64,000 nucleotides of DNA. Origin: Ichthyophthirius multifiliis. Taxonomy: Eukaryota; Ciliophora; Oligohymenophorea; Hymenostomatida. Made by a program: the position numbers and the translations under genes. Each line of letters starts with the position of its first letter. Position 1 is the first letter of the stretch. Where the stretch lies: the NCBI RefSeq assembly GCF_000220395.1, contig NW_004086444.1:124001-188000 (forward strand), given 5' to 3'. Positions 12,973 through 24,735 of this stretch are shown one piece after another. The notes beneath the pieces are model-generated. The model saw only the letters and a list, made by a program, of their open reading frames with translations, made no database searches and was not told the DNA's origin.

Positions 12973-13298
12973 ATGAGTAGAACTCAAAAAGTAAATGTCA
13001 GAAACTTATCAAAAAGTCAATACGTAAAATACAAAAATATTCCCAATTAAGATTTTCCTAAAAAATGTGAACCTGACTCTTTAACTATATTTACATAATT
13101 AAAATAAAAAGACTCCATATGTATATAACAATATTTAAATTAATCAAATTGTAGCATAAAAATTCCTTTACCAAAATAATCTACATAAAATTAAATAATA
13201 AATACAAGTACTAGCTTTTAAAGTTTACAAAACTAACTTCGTATAATGTAAATTAAATGACTTCTGGGTCAAATCGTGCTCTAAGTTTAAATTCAAGC

Positions 13299-13355
<57 letters not shown>

Positions 13356-16322
13356 TGTAAATTAAAAAATGATTTATAGCAAAAATAATAGCAATCGAAT
13401 ATAAATCCCTAAAAGAATATATTGAAAAACTCGTCTACTATGATATTAAATAACTAAAATAATATTTTAGAAAATTATAAAAATAATCAGTTCAGAAAAA
13501 AGGAAGAGAAAGAAAATGAAAAAGATATCACTATTTTAGAACATAAAAATAATATAGAAAGAATAAATATTTTAACTAGTGAAATAGAAAGACTAAATGA
13601 CAACTTGTAATCAAAAATTAAAGAGAATCTACTCTTAGAGGAAAAAAATATGTTAATTTGTTAATAAATGTAAAATATGTAAATTGAATTTTCCAAAAAA
13701 CAATCATAATAGTAATTTTAAAGTATAAAAAAATGTAAATGTGAGGAAAAAATTACTTATTTTAATCAAGAAATCGAAAGATTGAATTAAATGATGTCTT
13801 TTAAAGAAAAATAATACGACGAAAATTCACAGAAATTAATTTAATAAATCGAGGAAAATAATCACATAAAAATTAAAAGGATTTAGAAAATTAAAATTTG
13901 TAATATATACTTACTAAAATTTAGGTATTAGCCACATTATAAATTACAGTGCTTTATTATAAAAAATCCTATATATGTCTTTAAACATTAAAATTTACTT
14001 ACTAAAATTTAGGAAGAAAAAATATTAATTAATTGAATAGAATAAAAAAGTGAACGAAATCATTAATAAATATGAGGAAAAAATTAGCGTTTTTTCAATG
14101 GAAATTGAAAGTTTGAATAAAATTTTAAAATAAAAAGAAGATTTCTTAGATGAAAATGTTAATAAATAAATATAATTTTATAAAGAATAACTAGATAATG
14201 CTTAAAAAAGTTATTAATAGTAAATTTAAATTATTAATAAATAAAAATTAGATGGAGAATAAATGAAAGACAAAGAAATTTTGAAATTTTAAAATATAAA
14301 AAATTAATTGGAAAATGAAAAAAATTAATTAGAAAGATTATTTTAACAACTAAAAATAGAAAAGGAAGAAAATTTAAAAAAACAAGAAGAAAAAATAATA
14401 ATATATGAAAAAAATATGAAATAACAAATATAAAATATATAAATATATGAAGAATAGATATAAAAAAACGAAGAAAAAATTTAAAATTAAGTCTAAGAAA
14501 TTAAAAAATAAGAAATAAAAATAAAAATAAGTGAATAAGAAACATAGAATATAAGTGAAGAATATGAAAATATAATAAATAAAAAATAAAAAGAAATAGA
14601 ATTATTATAAGAAAAAAACGATTTTTTAGAAAAAAATTGTGAAGAGAAAATAAATATTAAACAAATATATTTTAGTAATGAAAAAAATACATTAGAAACC
14701 AAAAATTAAATCTAATAATAATAAATATAGGAATTTAAAAATAATAATCAGATTCTTAATTATGAAGTTGAAAAATTGAAAATAAGTATTGAAAAAAAAT
14801 AAGAAAATATAGAAAATTTTAAATAAAAGGAAATATAAATGAATCATATTATAGATTCTTTATAGAAAATATAAATCAATATTAATTGGAAATTACCGAT
14901 TTATAAAATTAAAGTAAAATTGATATTTAAAACTTAATTAAATAACAAGAAATTATAAAAAATTTCGAAATTGAAAATTTAGAAAAATCCTATAAAAAAG
15001 ACATTTAGGAATTAAAAAATATATTAAATAACTAAAAAAATATTTTAAAAGAAAAAATTTCTGATTTTCTTATCAACTTAGTACTTCTTTATACTGAAAT
15101 AGAAAATCTAAAAGATTAAAATTCTAAACTATGGAAAGATAATGAAGTTTTGAAAAAATCTTGCTAAGATATAGAACTTTCCTATCAAGAAAAATTTGTT
15201 TAATATGAATAGTAAATGAAAAGAATAACAGTTAAAAATTGTAAAACGAATTACTTTAAATTAATTAGAAAATAGAATGCTAATAAAATAAGTATTAATA
15301 AGAAATTTATTAAAATTAATTATAAATTGATACTCTGAATTAGTAAAGTAATTAGTTTTTGAAAGAAAATTAAAATCTTTAATTTTAAATAGAAAATTAT
15401 ATACTAGATGTATTATTTAAAAATTTATAAATTTATATTATTTTAATAGATCAATAATAAAAAAAAGAAGTTTAAAAATTAAATAAAATTTTATAATAAA
15501 AAGAAAATAGTTTAATAGATACTAATAATTAAATTATCAAATAAAAAGAAATAAATAAAAATATCCAAAATAAAGTAATATTATAAAAATATAATAATTA
15601 TATATATATTAATATATATATAAATATAAATATAAATATAAATATTATAATATTATAATATTTTTTTTTATTTTTTAATTAGCTTTTATAATCAATTTAA
15701 GAAAATGATGAATTATTAAAAAAATTAAGCTTTTATGAAAATACTATTTATGAAAGAGATTAGGTTATTATATAAATAAATAATTGTCTTTAACAATATT
15801 TGATAAAAGTATTTTTTTTTCTTATTTTAATTATTTTTTTGTTTAAAAGATTGTTTTATTACTATCTGAAAATGAAAGATTAATTGTATAATTTACAGAA
15901 AAAATGGAGCTAGTAATAAATGGAAATAATAAATAAATTTAAATTCTTAGAGATGATTTTGAATAATATAAAACAACAATCCTACTAAATGTATTTATTA
16001 ATATTAAAATATAATATATAGTCTTTTTTTTCTAGTATTTTTTAAATTGCATTGAATTAGAAAGAACCAATAATTATAACAAAGAATTAATTGAGAATAA
16101 ATTTTCTTTAAATGAGCAACTCTAATATATAAGGAGTTAATTTAATTAATTTAATTCTGTATTATAAGAAAAAAGAGTGAACAATTAAAGCAATTAATAG
16201 TCAAAAAATAAAAAAGTATTTATTTTATATTTAATCTTATTAATAATTTTTTATTTAAAATAATTTAGCTTTTAATTAAAAGTATTTTAATAAATAAAAA
16301 TGAAAACTCATTCTAATAATGA
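12973..16322 (+). CDS. Long coiled-coil protein
   Basis: Not assigned to a family. Starts MSRTQKVNVRNLSKSQYVKY, has a disordered Ser/Asn-rich head with a poly-Asn tract (about 13300-13353), then long heptad-type coiled coil: ITILEHKNNIERINILTSEI, IINKYEEKISVFSMEIESLN, QLENEKNQLERLFQQLKIEK, ELERTNNYNKELIENKFSLN. It ends SILINKNENSFQQ at TGA 16320-16322 after a last intron (about 16213-16269). Probably a structural, cytoskeletal or basal-body protein by analogy with ciliate coiled-coil proteins; inference only. Introns are near 13900-14012, 15408-15450, 15572-15682, 15810-15850 and 15990-16035. Frame breaks occur at 13257 (TGA overlapping an ATG), near 13870 and near 15235, the latter two in A-runs. 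The plan resembles the minus-strand gene at 52720-56680. Confidence 0.7.
13298..13354 (+). repeat. (AAT)n poly-asparagine microsatellite
   Basis: About 19 AAT units, read as poly-Asn within the coiled-coil gene, following TSGSNRALSLNSS. Confidence 0.85.
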
Positions 16323-16968
16323 ATATTAATTAATTTTTTTTTTAAATAAAATAATCTTTATTAATTATAATGAAAATTCAAAAAATTATTTTATATATAT
16401 ATATATATACATATATATTTGTTTTAATATTTATTAATTAAAATATAATTTGCAAATTAATTAAAAACGCGCGTAAATAAAATATTATATTATATATTTT
16501 ATAAATATTAAAAAAAGATATTTTATTTATTTTATTTTATATTGTTTTTTTTAATTTAAAAATATAAATAAAAATAACATTTTAAAAAAATTAAAAAAGA
16601 AGAAAATATTTTTTTAATATTTTAGTTCATATACTAGTTTATATGTAACTAAATTTAATTATTATTTATTATTTTTACAAAAAAAAAAAAAATAATTACA
16701 TTATAATCAGAAATTATCAATAAAGGTATTTAATATTACTAAAAAATTAAATTATTTATTATTATAGATTATATAAAATTTATTAATTTTAAAATTATTA
16801 ATAGTATTTTTTGAAAAAAATATTTTTTATTTATATATTTCTATATTTTGGGCTACAAAAATAATAGATAATTAATTTTTTTTTAAGAATTTAAAATTTT
16901 TAATACAATTTTTCTTAATAAATAAATAAAATTTTTAAATAAATCAAAAAAATTGTACATAAAAAAAA
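16323..16968. other. Intergenic, low complexity
   Basis: AT-only spacer with a TA repeat at 16392-16420. No gene is visible. Confidence 0.55.
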
Positions 16969-17385
16969 ATGAATTTTTAAGAATTATTAAATAAAGTTTT
17001 TGTTGAATTAAGTGATTTTTAAATTTCTAAAAAATCATGTTCTAACATATAATAATTTATTAACACACCACCAATTTAAAATTATAAACATTAAAATTTT
17101 AAAGAAATAAATACACTCTAAACTAAATAAGAAACATAATTAATGTAAAGCTAAAATCAAAATACATAAGAATTTAATTTCACGCCAGAAAAAAAGTATG
17201 TATTTATCTAAAGTACGAATGAAAGTAATAAATTAACTACTTAAAGTTTTTTTTTTACGGAAATAATTTCGAAAAAAGTAACAAGACAGTTAAAAAGTAA
17301 AAAAATATAATATGAATAAATTTTTTATAATAATATTTTAAAAAATATAGTATAGTAAGTGAATTTTAAATTTGAAAAAGGATGA
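16969..17385 (+). CDS. Small unknown protein
   Basis: Not recognised. One open frame of about 138 codons from ATG 16969 to TGA 17385, starting MNFQELLNKVFVELSDFQIS and including TPPIQNYKHQNFKEINTL and FNFTPEKKYVFIQSTNE. Composition is more varied than the flanking DNA, which supports coding. A GTAAGT near 17356 could be a splice donor, so the gene may continue into further exons and could even be the 5' part of the kinase-like gene that starts 360 bp downstream; no joining acceptor is obvious. Confidence 0.5.
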
Positions 17386-17746
17386 AAATACGATTAAAAT
17401 ATATAAAAATTTCTAAAAAAAATAAAAATAAGAAAAAAAAGAAAATTTTCTAAAGAAAAGTTTTAAATAATTTTTAAATTTAAAAATAATCTTTAAGTTA
17501 TATTAGAATTTATAAAAAAAATTATATTAAAAATAATAAATATTATATTTTTATAATATTTGATTTATATATATTTTGTAATTAAACTTTTATATATTTA
17601 ATTATTAAAAAATAATACAAAATAATGAATTATTAAAAAATTTAAATATTATAACAAAGATAAACATATATATAAATATATATATATATTTATATATATA
17701 TATATATATATTTATTTTTATAAAATTAAATCATATTTTAAACTAA

Positions 17747-18723
17747 ATGGGAAACGTTGATAATAAATAAAACGATTTTTAAATATACAACGATATAATT
17801 GATAAAAATACTATCTATAATGGTATAATTTTTTTTATATTACATAGTAAAAAAAAAAAATATTAATAATTTAGACTTAAAATTAATCAAATAACTTAAT
17901 GATGATATTTATGGAAAAATAAAAGTTTTTTAAAGCACAAATTATTAATATGAAATAGCAATTATAAATGTTTTTACTTAAAATGAAAATTTAGTAAATG
18001 ATATAAATTAAAATTAATTAAAATTAATACAGCTAAATAATGATAAAGTTGTATTATTATTATATTATAATAGTAGTTATATATCAACATTATGCTAAAA
18101 TATTTGGAAACTATAATTTTATTATGAGTATTTTATATATATATATTCATTTATTTTGTATTAAAAAATATACTTATATATTTATATATAAATTTTAATT
18201 TATTAGGTATTTATCTTATAATTTATAATTTCATTTGACAAAAAGAAAATAAGAAGTTAACTTTTATTAAGAAAGTGAAATTTGGCATATTATATTTTCG
18301 GTTATATAAGGTCTTTATTCATTAAAAATAAATAATATACTTCATGGATCTATACGACCTGAAAACATATTAATAAATAAATAAGGAAAAATAAAAATAT
18401 TACCATAAAGCGTTTTTAATTAAGCTAAGTATTTATTTTAGTATTTTATATATTTATTTTTTTAAAGAAACAAACTAAGTAATTATATGTAATCATTAAT
18501 GGGATTATAAAAAGCTAATTATTTATCACCAATTTTATTAAAATAACTTGAAATGTAATAACATAACCCAATACATGATGTTATGAAAAGTGATATATTC
18601 TCATTAGGTTTGATAATATTAGAAACTTCTATTTTACATGATTAAGATATATTATATGATTATGAAAATTTCGATTTTGATAAGAAAGTTATTGAGGCAG
18701 ATTTATAAATGGTAAAATATAAG

Positions 18724-18771
<48 letters not shown>

Positions 18772-19190
18772 TAGTTATATATATATATATATTTCATTTT
18801 TTTTTATTTTATATTTATATATATTTCAGATTAAATTTAGATATAGTTAATAACTATATATTTTTTTATAATATGCTCTTATTTTAGAAGAGTAAAATAG
18901 GCCTAACATTGATTTTTTTATTGAATATTTATAAAATATTAATGTATAAGTTGCTGATAATTTATTCTAATTTAATTTACATTATAATTTTTATGATTAA
19001 AATACAAATAATTAAATTGATATTAATTCTTTAGATTAAAGTGATTAAAATAGTTCTTTTGAAAATGATGATACTTAATAATCTTTTTATGAAGGTTTTT
19101 TATATATTTTTATATTTTTATGATTTTATTTTTATTATTTTAGATTTTGAAGGACATATTTAAAGAAGTTAATGGACTATTTCTAAATGA
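17747..19190 (+). CDS. Protein-kinase-like protein, probable pseudokinase
   Basis: Kinase fold with degraded catalytic residues. Spliced reading starts MGNVDNKQNDFQIYND; the N-lobe strand that should hold the ATP-binding Lys reads YEIAIINVF instead of the usual AIK. The catalytic loop reads NNILHGSIRPENILINKQG, so HRD is replaced by HGS while the Asn is kept, and the DFG position reads KILPQS. The C-lobe is well preserved: YLSPILLKQLE (APE region) and KSDIFSLGLIILETSIL (DxWSxG helix F region). These losses argue for a scaffold or regulatory pseudokinase, with unknown partner. It ends FEGHIQRSQWTISK at TGA 19188-19190. Introns are near 17822-17872, 18127-18206, 18428-18467, 18712-18830 and 19095-19143. 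No substrate or pathway is suggested by the context. Confidence 0.75.
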
Positions 19191-19824
19191 AATAATTAAT
19201 GATATTAAATTATAATATAATCATTATTTTTTAAAAATATTTATATTTATTCTTAAACTTAATATTTTTTTATTACTTTTTATAAATAAATTAATATTAT
19301 ATTAACATATAGAAAAACATTTAATTTTTTTTTTTACTGAAAATGAATTTTAATATAAATTTTTTTTATAATAAATATATAATTATGAAAAATAATTTAA
19401 ATACTAGTAATTTTATTTATATATTAAAATAATAAAAAATATTAAATATATATTTTTTTATAAAATATTTATAAATAATTATTTTTATAATTTTTTCAAA
19501 AAATATCTTTATTAAATTACTTTATTTAATATATATTTTTATTCCTTATTAATAATTATGTAATTTAGATTTACTTAAATTCTTTTTTACTAAAATAATA
19601 TTTTAATTAATATATTTTTATAAATATATAAAGATATATAAAGAATAATTAAGAAATTTCTAATTTATAATTTAAATCTTATTTTTTCTTCATAAATTCT
19701 TTATTAAGTAATAATTAATATAAATAAAGTATATTATATATAAATTTTAACCCACTAAAAATACAAACAAAAATAAACAAAAATAATAAAAATTATAAAA
19801 AATAAAAGCTAAAAAATTAACAAA
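19191..19824. other. Intergenic, low complexity
   Basis: AT-only spacer; nothing recognisable apart from a C/A-enriched leader just before the next ATG. Confidence 0.55.
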
Positions 19825-20794
19825 ATGTACTACATTAGAGCAATCCAATTTATCTTAAAAGGTCAAAGAGAATTTACAATAAAAGGTTACGATAAAACAG
19901 CTAAAAATTCAACCAATAAGACACTTAAGTAGACTTATCTAGTCAACATATAATTATAACTGGCGCAAACAGCGGTATAGGCTATTCTGCTGCCTATGAA
20001 TTAATAAAAAAAGGTGCTTATGTCCATTTAGTTTGTCGAAATAAAGAAAGAGGCGAAGAAGCATTAGAAAATTTAAAAAAAGAGACAAATAAAGACTTAA
20101 TTTCTTTACATTTATGTGATATGAGTGATTTTGATTCTATTAAAAATTTCGTAGAAGAATATTAAAAATTAAATGTTCCTTTAAATGCTTTAGTGCATAA
20201 TGCTGGCACTATGAATAAGGATAAATAACTAACAAAATAAAATATAGAATATAATTTTGCCACTAATGTTGCCGGTGTGGCCCTTATGACTGAAAAGTTT
20301 ATTCCTTTAATGGAAAAAACATCTTAGACTGCTGAAGATAAAGCAAAAGTTGTCCTAGTAAGTAGTGGAGGTATGTACACTTAAAAATTAGAATTTTAAG
20401 ATTTTAATATGAATAAATAAAATTTCGATGGATAAGTATAATATGCCAAAAATAAAAGACTAACAAGTTGTTTTGTGTGAAAAATGGACATAATTATATA
20501 CTTAAAAAACAGGTATTTAATTCTATTCAATGCATCCAGGATGGGTTAGATACACCTGTATTACCTGTAGCTATGCCAGAGTTTTATAAAAGATATAAAA
20601 ATGTACTTAGGTAATGTTATTAAGGTTCGGATACTATTGTATGGCTTTTATGTATTAATTATAAAAAAATTAAAAGCGGAGAATTTTATTTTGATAGAGA
20701 ATCTTAGAAAAAACATTTGTGTATTTCTTTAACTGGACATAATTAAAATGAGGTAGACGAATTTTATTAAAATATTTAGAAAATTATTAATTGA
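19825..20794 (+). CDS. DHRS12: Short-chain dehydrogenase/reductase, DHRS12-like, with frame breaks
   Basis: NAD(P)-dependent oxidoreductase of the SDR family; substrate unknown. The N-terminus YYIRAIQFILKGQREFTIKG resembles the conserved leader of animal DHRS12. Rossmann motifs follow: IIITGANSGIGYSAAYEL (TGxxxGIG), VHLVCRNKERG, LHLCDMSDFDSI, ALVHNAGTM (NAG), VVLVSSGGMYT (catalytic Ser strand) and YAKNK (catalytic YxxxK). Then EKWTQLYTQKTGIQFYSMHP and PVLPVAMPEFYKRY, ending TGHNQNEVDEFYQ and TGA 20792-20794. Length (about 320 aa) fits the family and no intron is needed. Three single-base frame changes are required: near 19910 (A/T run), near 20460 (between KR and the frame reading QQVVLCEKW) and near 20550 (PGWV to DTP). 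Either the sequence has errors or the gene is newly broken; catalytic residues are all present. Confidence 0.85.
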
Positions 20795-21009
20795 TTTTTA
20801 TTTTTATTTTTTTGTAATTAAATTTATATTTTTTATTTTTTTTTGTAAATTTATAATAGTTTTTATTGGTTACTATATGAATTAAAGTCAAAAATTTTCA
20901 TATTATTATTATTTATTTATTATTTTCACAAAAAAAAAATATATAAATAAGTTTAAATATATATTTAAAATTGATTATTAAAACTGAACTTGAAAACGTA
21001 AAAATAAAA

Positions 21010-21354
21010 ATGTATATTTTAATATAGGAGAAGTAAATGGGATTATAAAATGAAGTTAATTCAAATGATTAATTTAAAAAAGAATTAATATATTAAAATC
21101 GATAAATATTTTATATTGAACAATAAAACAATAATAATTTGCTTTTTGAAAATAAAAAAAAAATACTTATTAAATATTATAAAAAATTTATATTAAAAAT
21201 ATTAAATCTTTATATTATTTTAAATAATATATAAAATAATTATATAATAAATATATTAATAAAAAGAATATTACTAAAATAAACATCTTTTTATTTATAA
21301 AAATATATTTTAAAAAAGTTTTTTGGAAATTAAAATAAAAATATCATAAAATGA
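21010..21354 (+). CDS. Possible small Asn/Lys-rich protein
   Basis: Open frame of 114 codons (ATG 21010 to TGA 21354) beginning MYILIQEKQMGLQNEVNSND and then QFKKELIYQNRQIFYIEQQN. The first 50 residues look like a helical protein; the rest is Ile/Lys/Asn-only and may be non-coding or contain an unrecognised intron. Could be chance in this composition. Confidence 0.3.
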
Positions 21355-21715
21355 AGTTTAGGTTAATATAAATTAATTTAGTTACATAGATAATGTTATT
21401 TAGAATAAATTTAAAATATTTTTTTTTTTTTTTCAATATAAAAAAAAAGAATCTTATTTTTAAATATTTTTTGTTTATTTATAAAAAAAAATATTTTTAT
21501 TAATTGGTATTTGATTTTCTTACATAAATTTATTTAAGGAAAATAATTAGGCAATAGTTTTTAAAATATTTGTCATTTAAAATAAAAATAAAATATATTA
21601 TTCTTATTTATTATAATATACATTAAAATATAGAAATAAACCTTATGTTCTATGAAATATTAATTAAATATAATTTTCTTATGTAAAGTAATGTTAAATT
21701 ATAAGTATTAATATT

Positions 21716-21768
21716 CCCCCCCTCATTATAATTAAAATAAAAACCCCCATTATAATTAAAATAAAAAC
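21716..21768. repeat. 24-bp tandem repeat with poly-C runs
   Basis: Two exact copies of CATTATAATTAAAATAAAAAC at 24-bp spacing, each preceded by a run of C (seven C at 21716-21722, then five at 21744-21748). C runs are almost absent elsewhere in this window. Confidence 0.85.
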
Positions 21769-22017
21769 TTTAGAATTAATTTTTAAAATTCATTAAGTTT
21801 TTGTATATATATTTTGATTTTTGTTTAAAAAAAATAAAAAAATTTAATTATTTTCAGTTGGTGGACAAAAAAAACTAATAAAATGTATATTTAATTTGAA
21901 ATTAATTATTTTTTTATAAAAATGAATAATTTAAATAATATAAAGTCTATTTTTTAAAAATTTAAATATTTTTATTGTTTTATAAATTATATAAATACAT
22001 TTTTTTTTAAAAAAAAA

Positions 22018-23048
22018 ATGAGTAGTTTTTTCTAAAATAATAATTACCAAAAAAGATCAAAGTAGTTTTTTAAAAAGAAAATTATAATAATATATAAATT
22101 AAAAAGTGAAAAATATAAAGTGATTTTGACCACTAATATATTTAATATTTATTTAAAAAAAAAAAAGTGATTAAAAAGACGAATTATTGATTAGATGTAA
22201 AAATACAATCGATGAATTACAAGATGAACTATAAAAAGTAGAAAAAAAAAAGCAATAACTTTAATAATAAATCGAATAAAAATAAAGTTCATATATAAAA
22301 TTGATTGAAGAAACAAATTAATATAAATCTTAATTAAGTATTTTCATTTTTTTTTATTTTGAAAAAAACAAAAACAAAAAAGATGAATTATATGAATTAT
22401 TAAGACAAAAAGATAAAAAAATAAAAGATCAAGAGAATTATATAAATATATTATGTGAAAAATAGCTCATTAAGAATAAATAATATTCGATTATAATAAT
22501 TAATTAAAAACAGTGACTGTATATCTTTAAAAACCCAACATATATAAATAGAAAAAACTCCATAAATAAATAATGAAAACTAATAATAATAATACAGTTT
22601 TCATTAAATGGAAAATAAAATGTAATAATCATATGAAATTAAACTAACTGAAGTAAATTAAAATATAAAAAGACTTTAATAAAAATTTGATTAAATAATT
22701 GCTTAAGATTAATTATAAAAAACTCAACCTAAATCCGATGAAGAAGAATAATATTAATTTGTTATTAGTAAATAAGAAAAATAAAGATATAACAATAGCT
22801 TATAGAGATAATAAGATTCAATTAACTCTACTAGAATTATAAAATAATAAAGCTTTTAACAATAAAATTATAATTAGTTAAACAATGTTTGTTCAAATAA
22901 ACCTTTAAGATGTTAAACTTAAAAAAGTCTAAATTAAATTCCTAATCCTAAAATCAAAATAAATAATTAAAGAAATAGTTTAGCTAAAAAAGAGCCTAAA
23001 AAAAAAAGCTTAATCAAAAAAACAAGATCTTTTACATAAAGATTTTGA
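22018..23048 (+). CDS. Coiled-coil protein with basic tail
   Basis: Not recognised. Starts MSSFFQNNNYQKRSKQFFK; an early intron (about 22115-22172) leads to a coiled coil: RCKNTIDELQDELQKVEKKK, SYIKLIEETNQYKSQL, and after another short intron KDELYELLRQKDKKIKDQEN. The middle is Gln-rich (NQNIKRLQQKFDQIIAQDQL), and the C-terminus is basic and Ser/Arg-rich (NSLAKKEPKKKSLIKKTRSF), ending at TGA 23046-23048. One frame change in the AT-rich stretch near 22500 is needed. The plan (coiled coil plus basic tail) would suit a cytoskeleton-associated protein, but this is only inference. It converges with the J-domain gene 73 bp away. Confidence 0.65.
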
Positions 23049-23053
23049 AAAAT

Positions 23054-23090
<37 letters not shown>

Positions 23091-23121
23091 ATCATATATA
23101 AATAGAAAATGAAAAAACTTT

Positions 23122-24207
23122 TCACATATACTATTCATCTTCATCTGTATTTAATTATTAATTTTCATTATAATTTTTTTTAAATTAACCAATAAAATCA
23201 TTATTATTATCTTAAAAAAGCGAAAATTCATTATTTTATTATTTAATAATTTATAAGTTTTATTATTTTGAATATTCAAGTAAAGCATCTTTACCTTAAT
23301 AAAAAAGTTTTTTATTTTTAAAGCCTTAATTTTTATTTATTTCTTTTATTTTTCTAATATCTTCTAAATCATCAACTTAAATTTTCACTTTCATTTCTTT
23401 TAATTCTTTTTCGAATTAAATTCTTCTCTTTTCTTAAATATAAATGGGATCATTTTTTACATTTCTACTCAAAATTACATTTTATCTTTAAATTTCAGCA
23501 CTTTTTTATAGTTTTAATTCATTTAATTTTTAGTTTATTTCTATTTCGGTTAAATTTTCAGCATTTTTAAAATAAAAATAATCATTAATTTAATCAATAA
23601 AAACATATAAAACGCCTCCTAAAATAAATACTATAAGAATAAAATTCTTATTAGGCGAAGAATATTTATTTTAATTATATTTTTATCTATATTCATTTTA
23701 AAACTACATATATTCATCATTTAATTTCTATTTATTTTAATTTTAATAAACATTTTTATACATATATTCTCCCTAGTCATTATATTATGAATAATTATAT
23801 TAAGAATTCATATACTATTGATTGGTTTACTAGTTAAATTAATTTTTTTAAAAACCAGGATTTCCTTAAAAACCGTAATTACCTTAATAACTAGAATTAG
23901 TAGTATTTTAATATATAGAATTATCATATTTTTTTCTTTATTCAGGATCTTTTAATTCATTATAAGCTTATGTTATTAATTTAAATTCTTCAATAGACAT
24001 TTAGTTTTGTGGTTTTTCTTAAGAATTTTCTTTATCTGGATGAAGATATTTTGCTTTTTCAAAATAAGCTTTTTTAATTTATTCTTAGGTGTCATCTTTG
24101 TTTACTCCAAGTATTTAATAATATGTTTTTTGTTAAGAAGAAGTTGAAAATTTTAATTATATTTTAATAAAGTTTTTTATATATTTATATTGATGTTTTA
24201 TTTTCAT
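23122..24207 (-). CDS. J-domain (DnaJ-like) protein, probable mitochondrial membrane co-chaperone
   Basis: Hsp70 co-chaperone. The N-terminus is basic and hydroxylated with no acidic residues (MKIKHQYKYIKNFIKIQLKF followed by STSSQQ), typical of a mitochondrial presequence, and is followed at once by the J-domain: TYYQILGVNKDDTQEQIKKA, YFEKAKYLHPDKENSQ with the essential HPD, FKLITQAYNELKDPEQRKKY. Next come a Gln/Asn/Tyr-rich linker, one transmembrane segment (NFILIVFILGGVLYVFIDQI), and a charged C-terminal region with helical character (EKELKEMKVKIQVDDLEDIR). The last codons read DEDEQYM and TGA 23124-23122. No intron is needed. No zinc-finger or C-terminal DnaJ domain, so a type III J-protein. 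Targeting is inferred from sequence composition; anchoring in the inner membrane is possible but not shown. Confidence 0.88.
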
Positions 24208-24333
24208 TTTATTTCAAGTATTTTTTTTATTTATTTTTTTAAAAAAAAGGATTTTTTTCCTTTATTGTTTCTTTTTTTATAATTAAGAAAAATATATTAT
24301 TATTAAATTTAAACTTTTTATTTATTTAATTTC

Positions 24334-24735
24334 ATGAAAACTACAAACAAAAATTTAATAAAAATAAGTAAAAATAATTCAACTTAGAACTAAAAAGTAT
24401 TATTTTATTTACAGTAAAATAATCTAAAATATATACTTACGAAAAAAATAATAAAAAAAAGAATAATTCAAAGAATTAAATACATTAAATAATATAAAAA
24501 ATTCAAACTAAAAAATATATATTAAAAAATCTAGAGTAATAGATAATAATTAATTAATTATTTAATGGAATTTATATTTTTAAAAAATAGATTTTAATTA
24601 AAAGATTAAATTTAAATAAGAAAGAATATTGAATTTTACGAATAAAATCAATTATAGAATGATTTAGTTTATATTAACTTTGGTTTATGGTAGAATTACA
24701 TTTTCTTTAATTATTTTTTTTTTAAAAAAAAATGA
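24334..24735 (+). CDS. Possible small Lys/Gln/Asn-rich protein
   Basis: Open frame of 134 codons from ATG 24334 (MKTTNKNLIKISKNNSTQ) with a more protein-like second half (YLMEFIFLKNRFQLKDQIQI, then NIEFYEQNQLQNDLVYINFG). It stops at TGA 24733-24735, right where the leucine-rich repeat gene seems to begin. It may be a real small gene, an upstream exon of the next gene, or chance. Confidence 0.3.

Larger units (their letters stand above)
20795..22017. other. Intergenic region with a C-run repeat and a doubtful small ORF
   Basis: Long AT-rich spacer. It holds a possible small gene (21010-21354) and an odd C-run tandem repeat (21716-21768), both listed separately. The rest shows nothing. Confidence 0.5.

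Noticed and set aside
600-20560. Programmed ribosomal frameshifting as the explanation for all frame breaks
   Set aside because: Break sites share no common slippery heptamer or stop-codon context, most fall in homopolymers, and this lineage uses TAA/TAG as sense codons unlike Euplotes; sequence error or decay is simpler.
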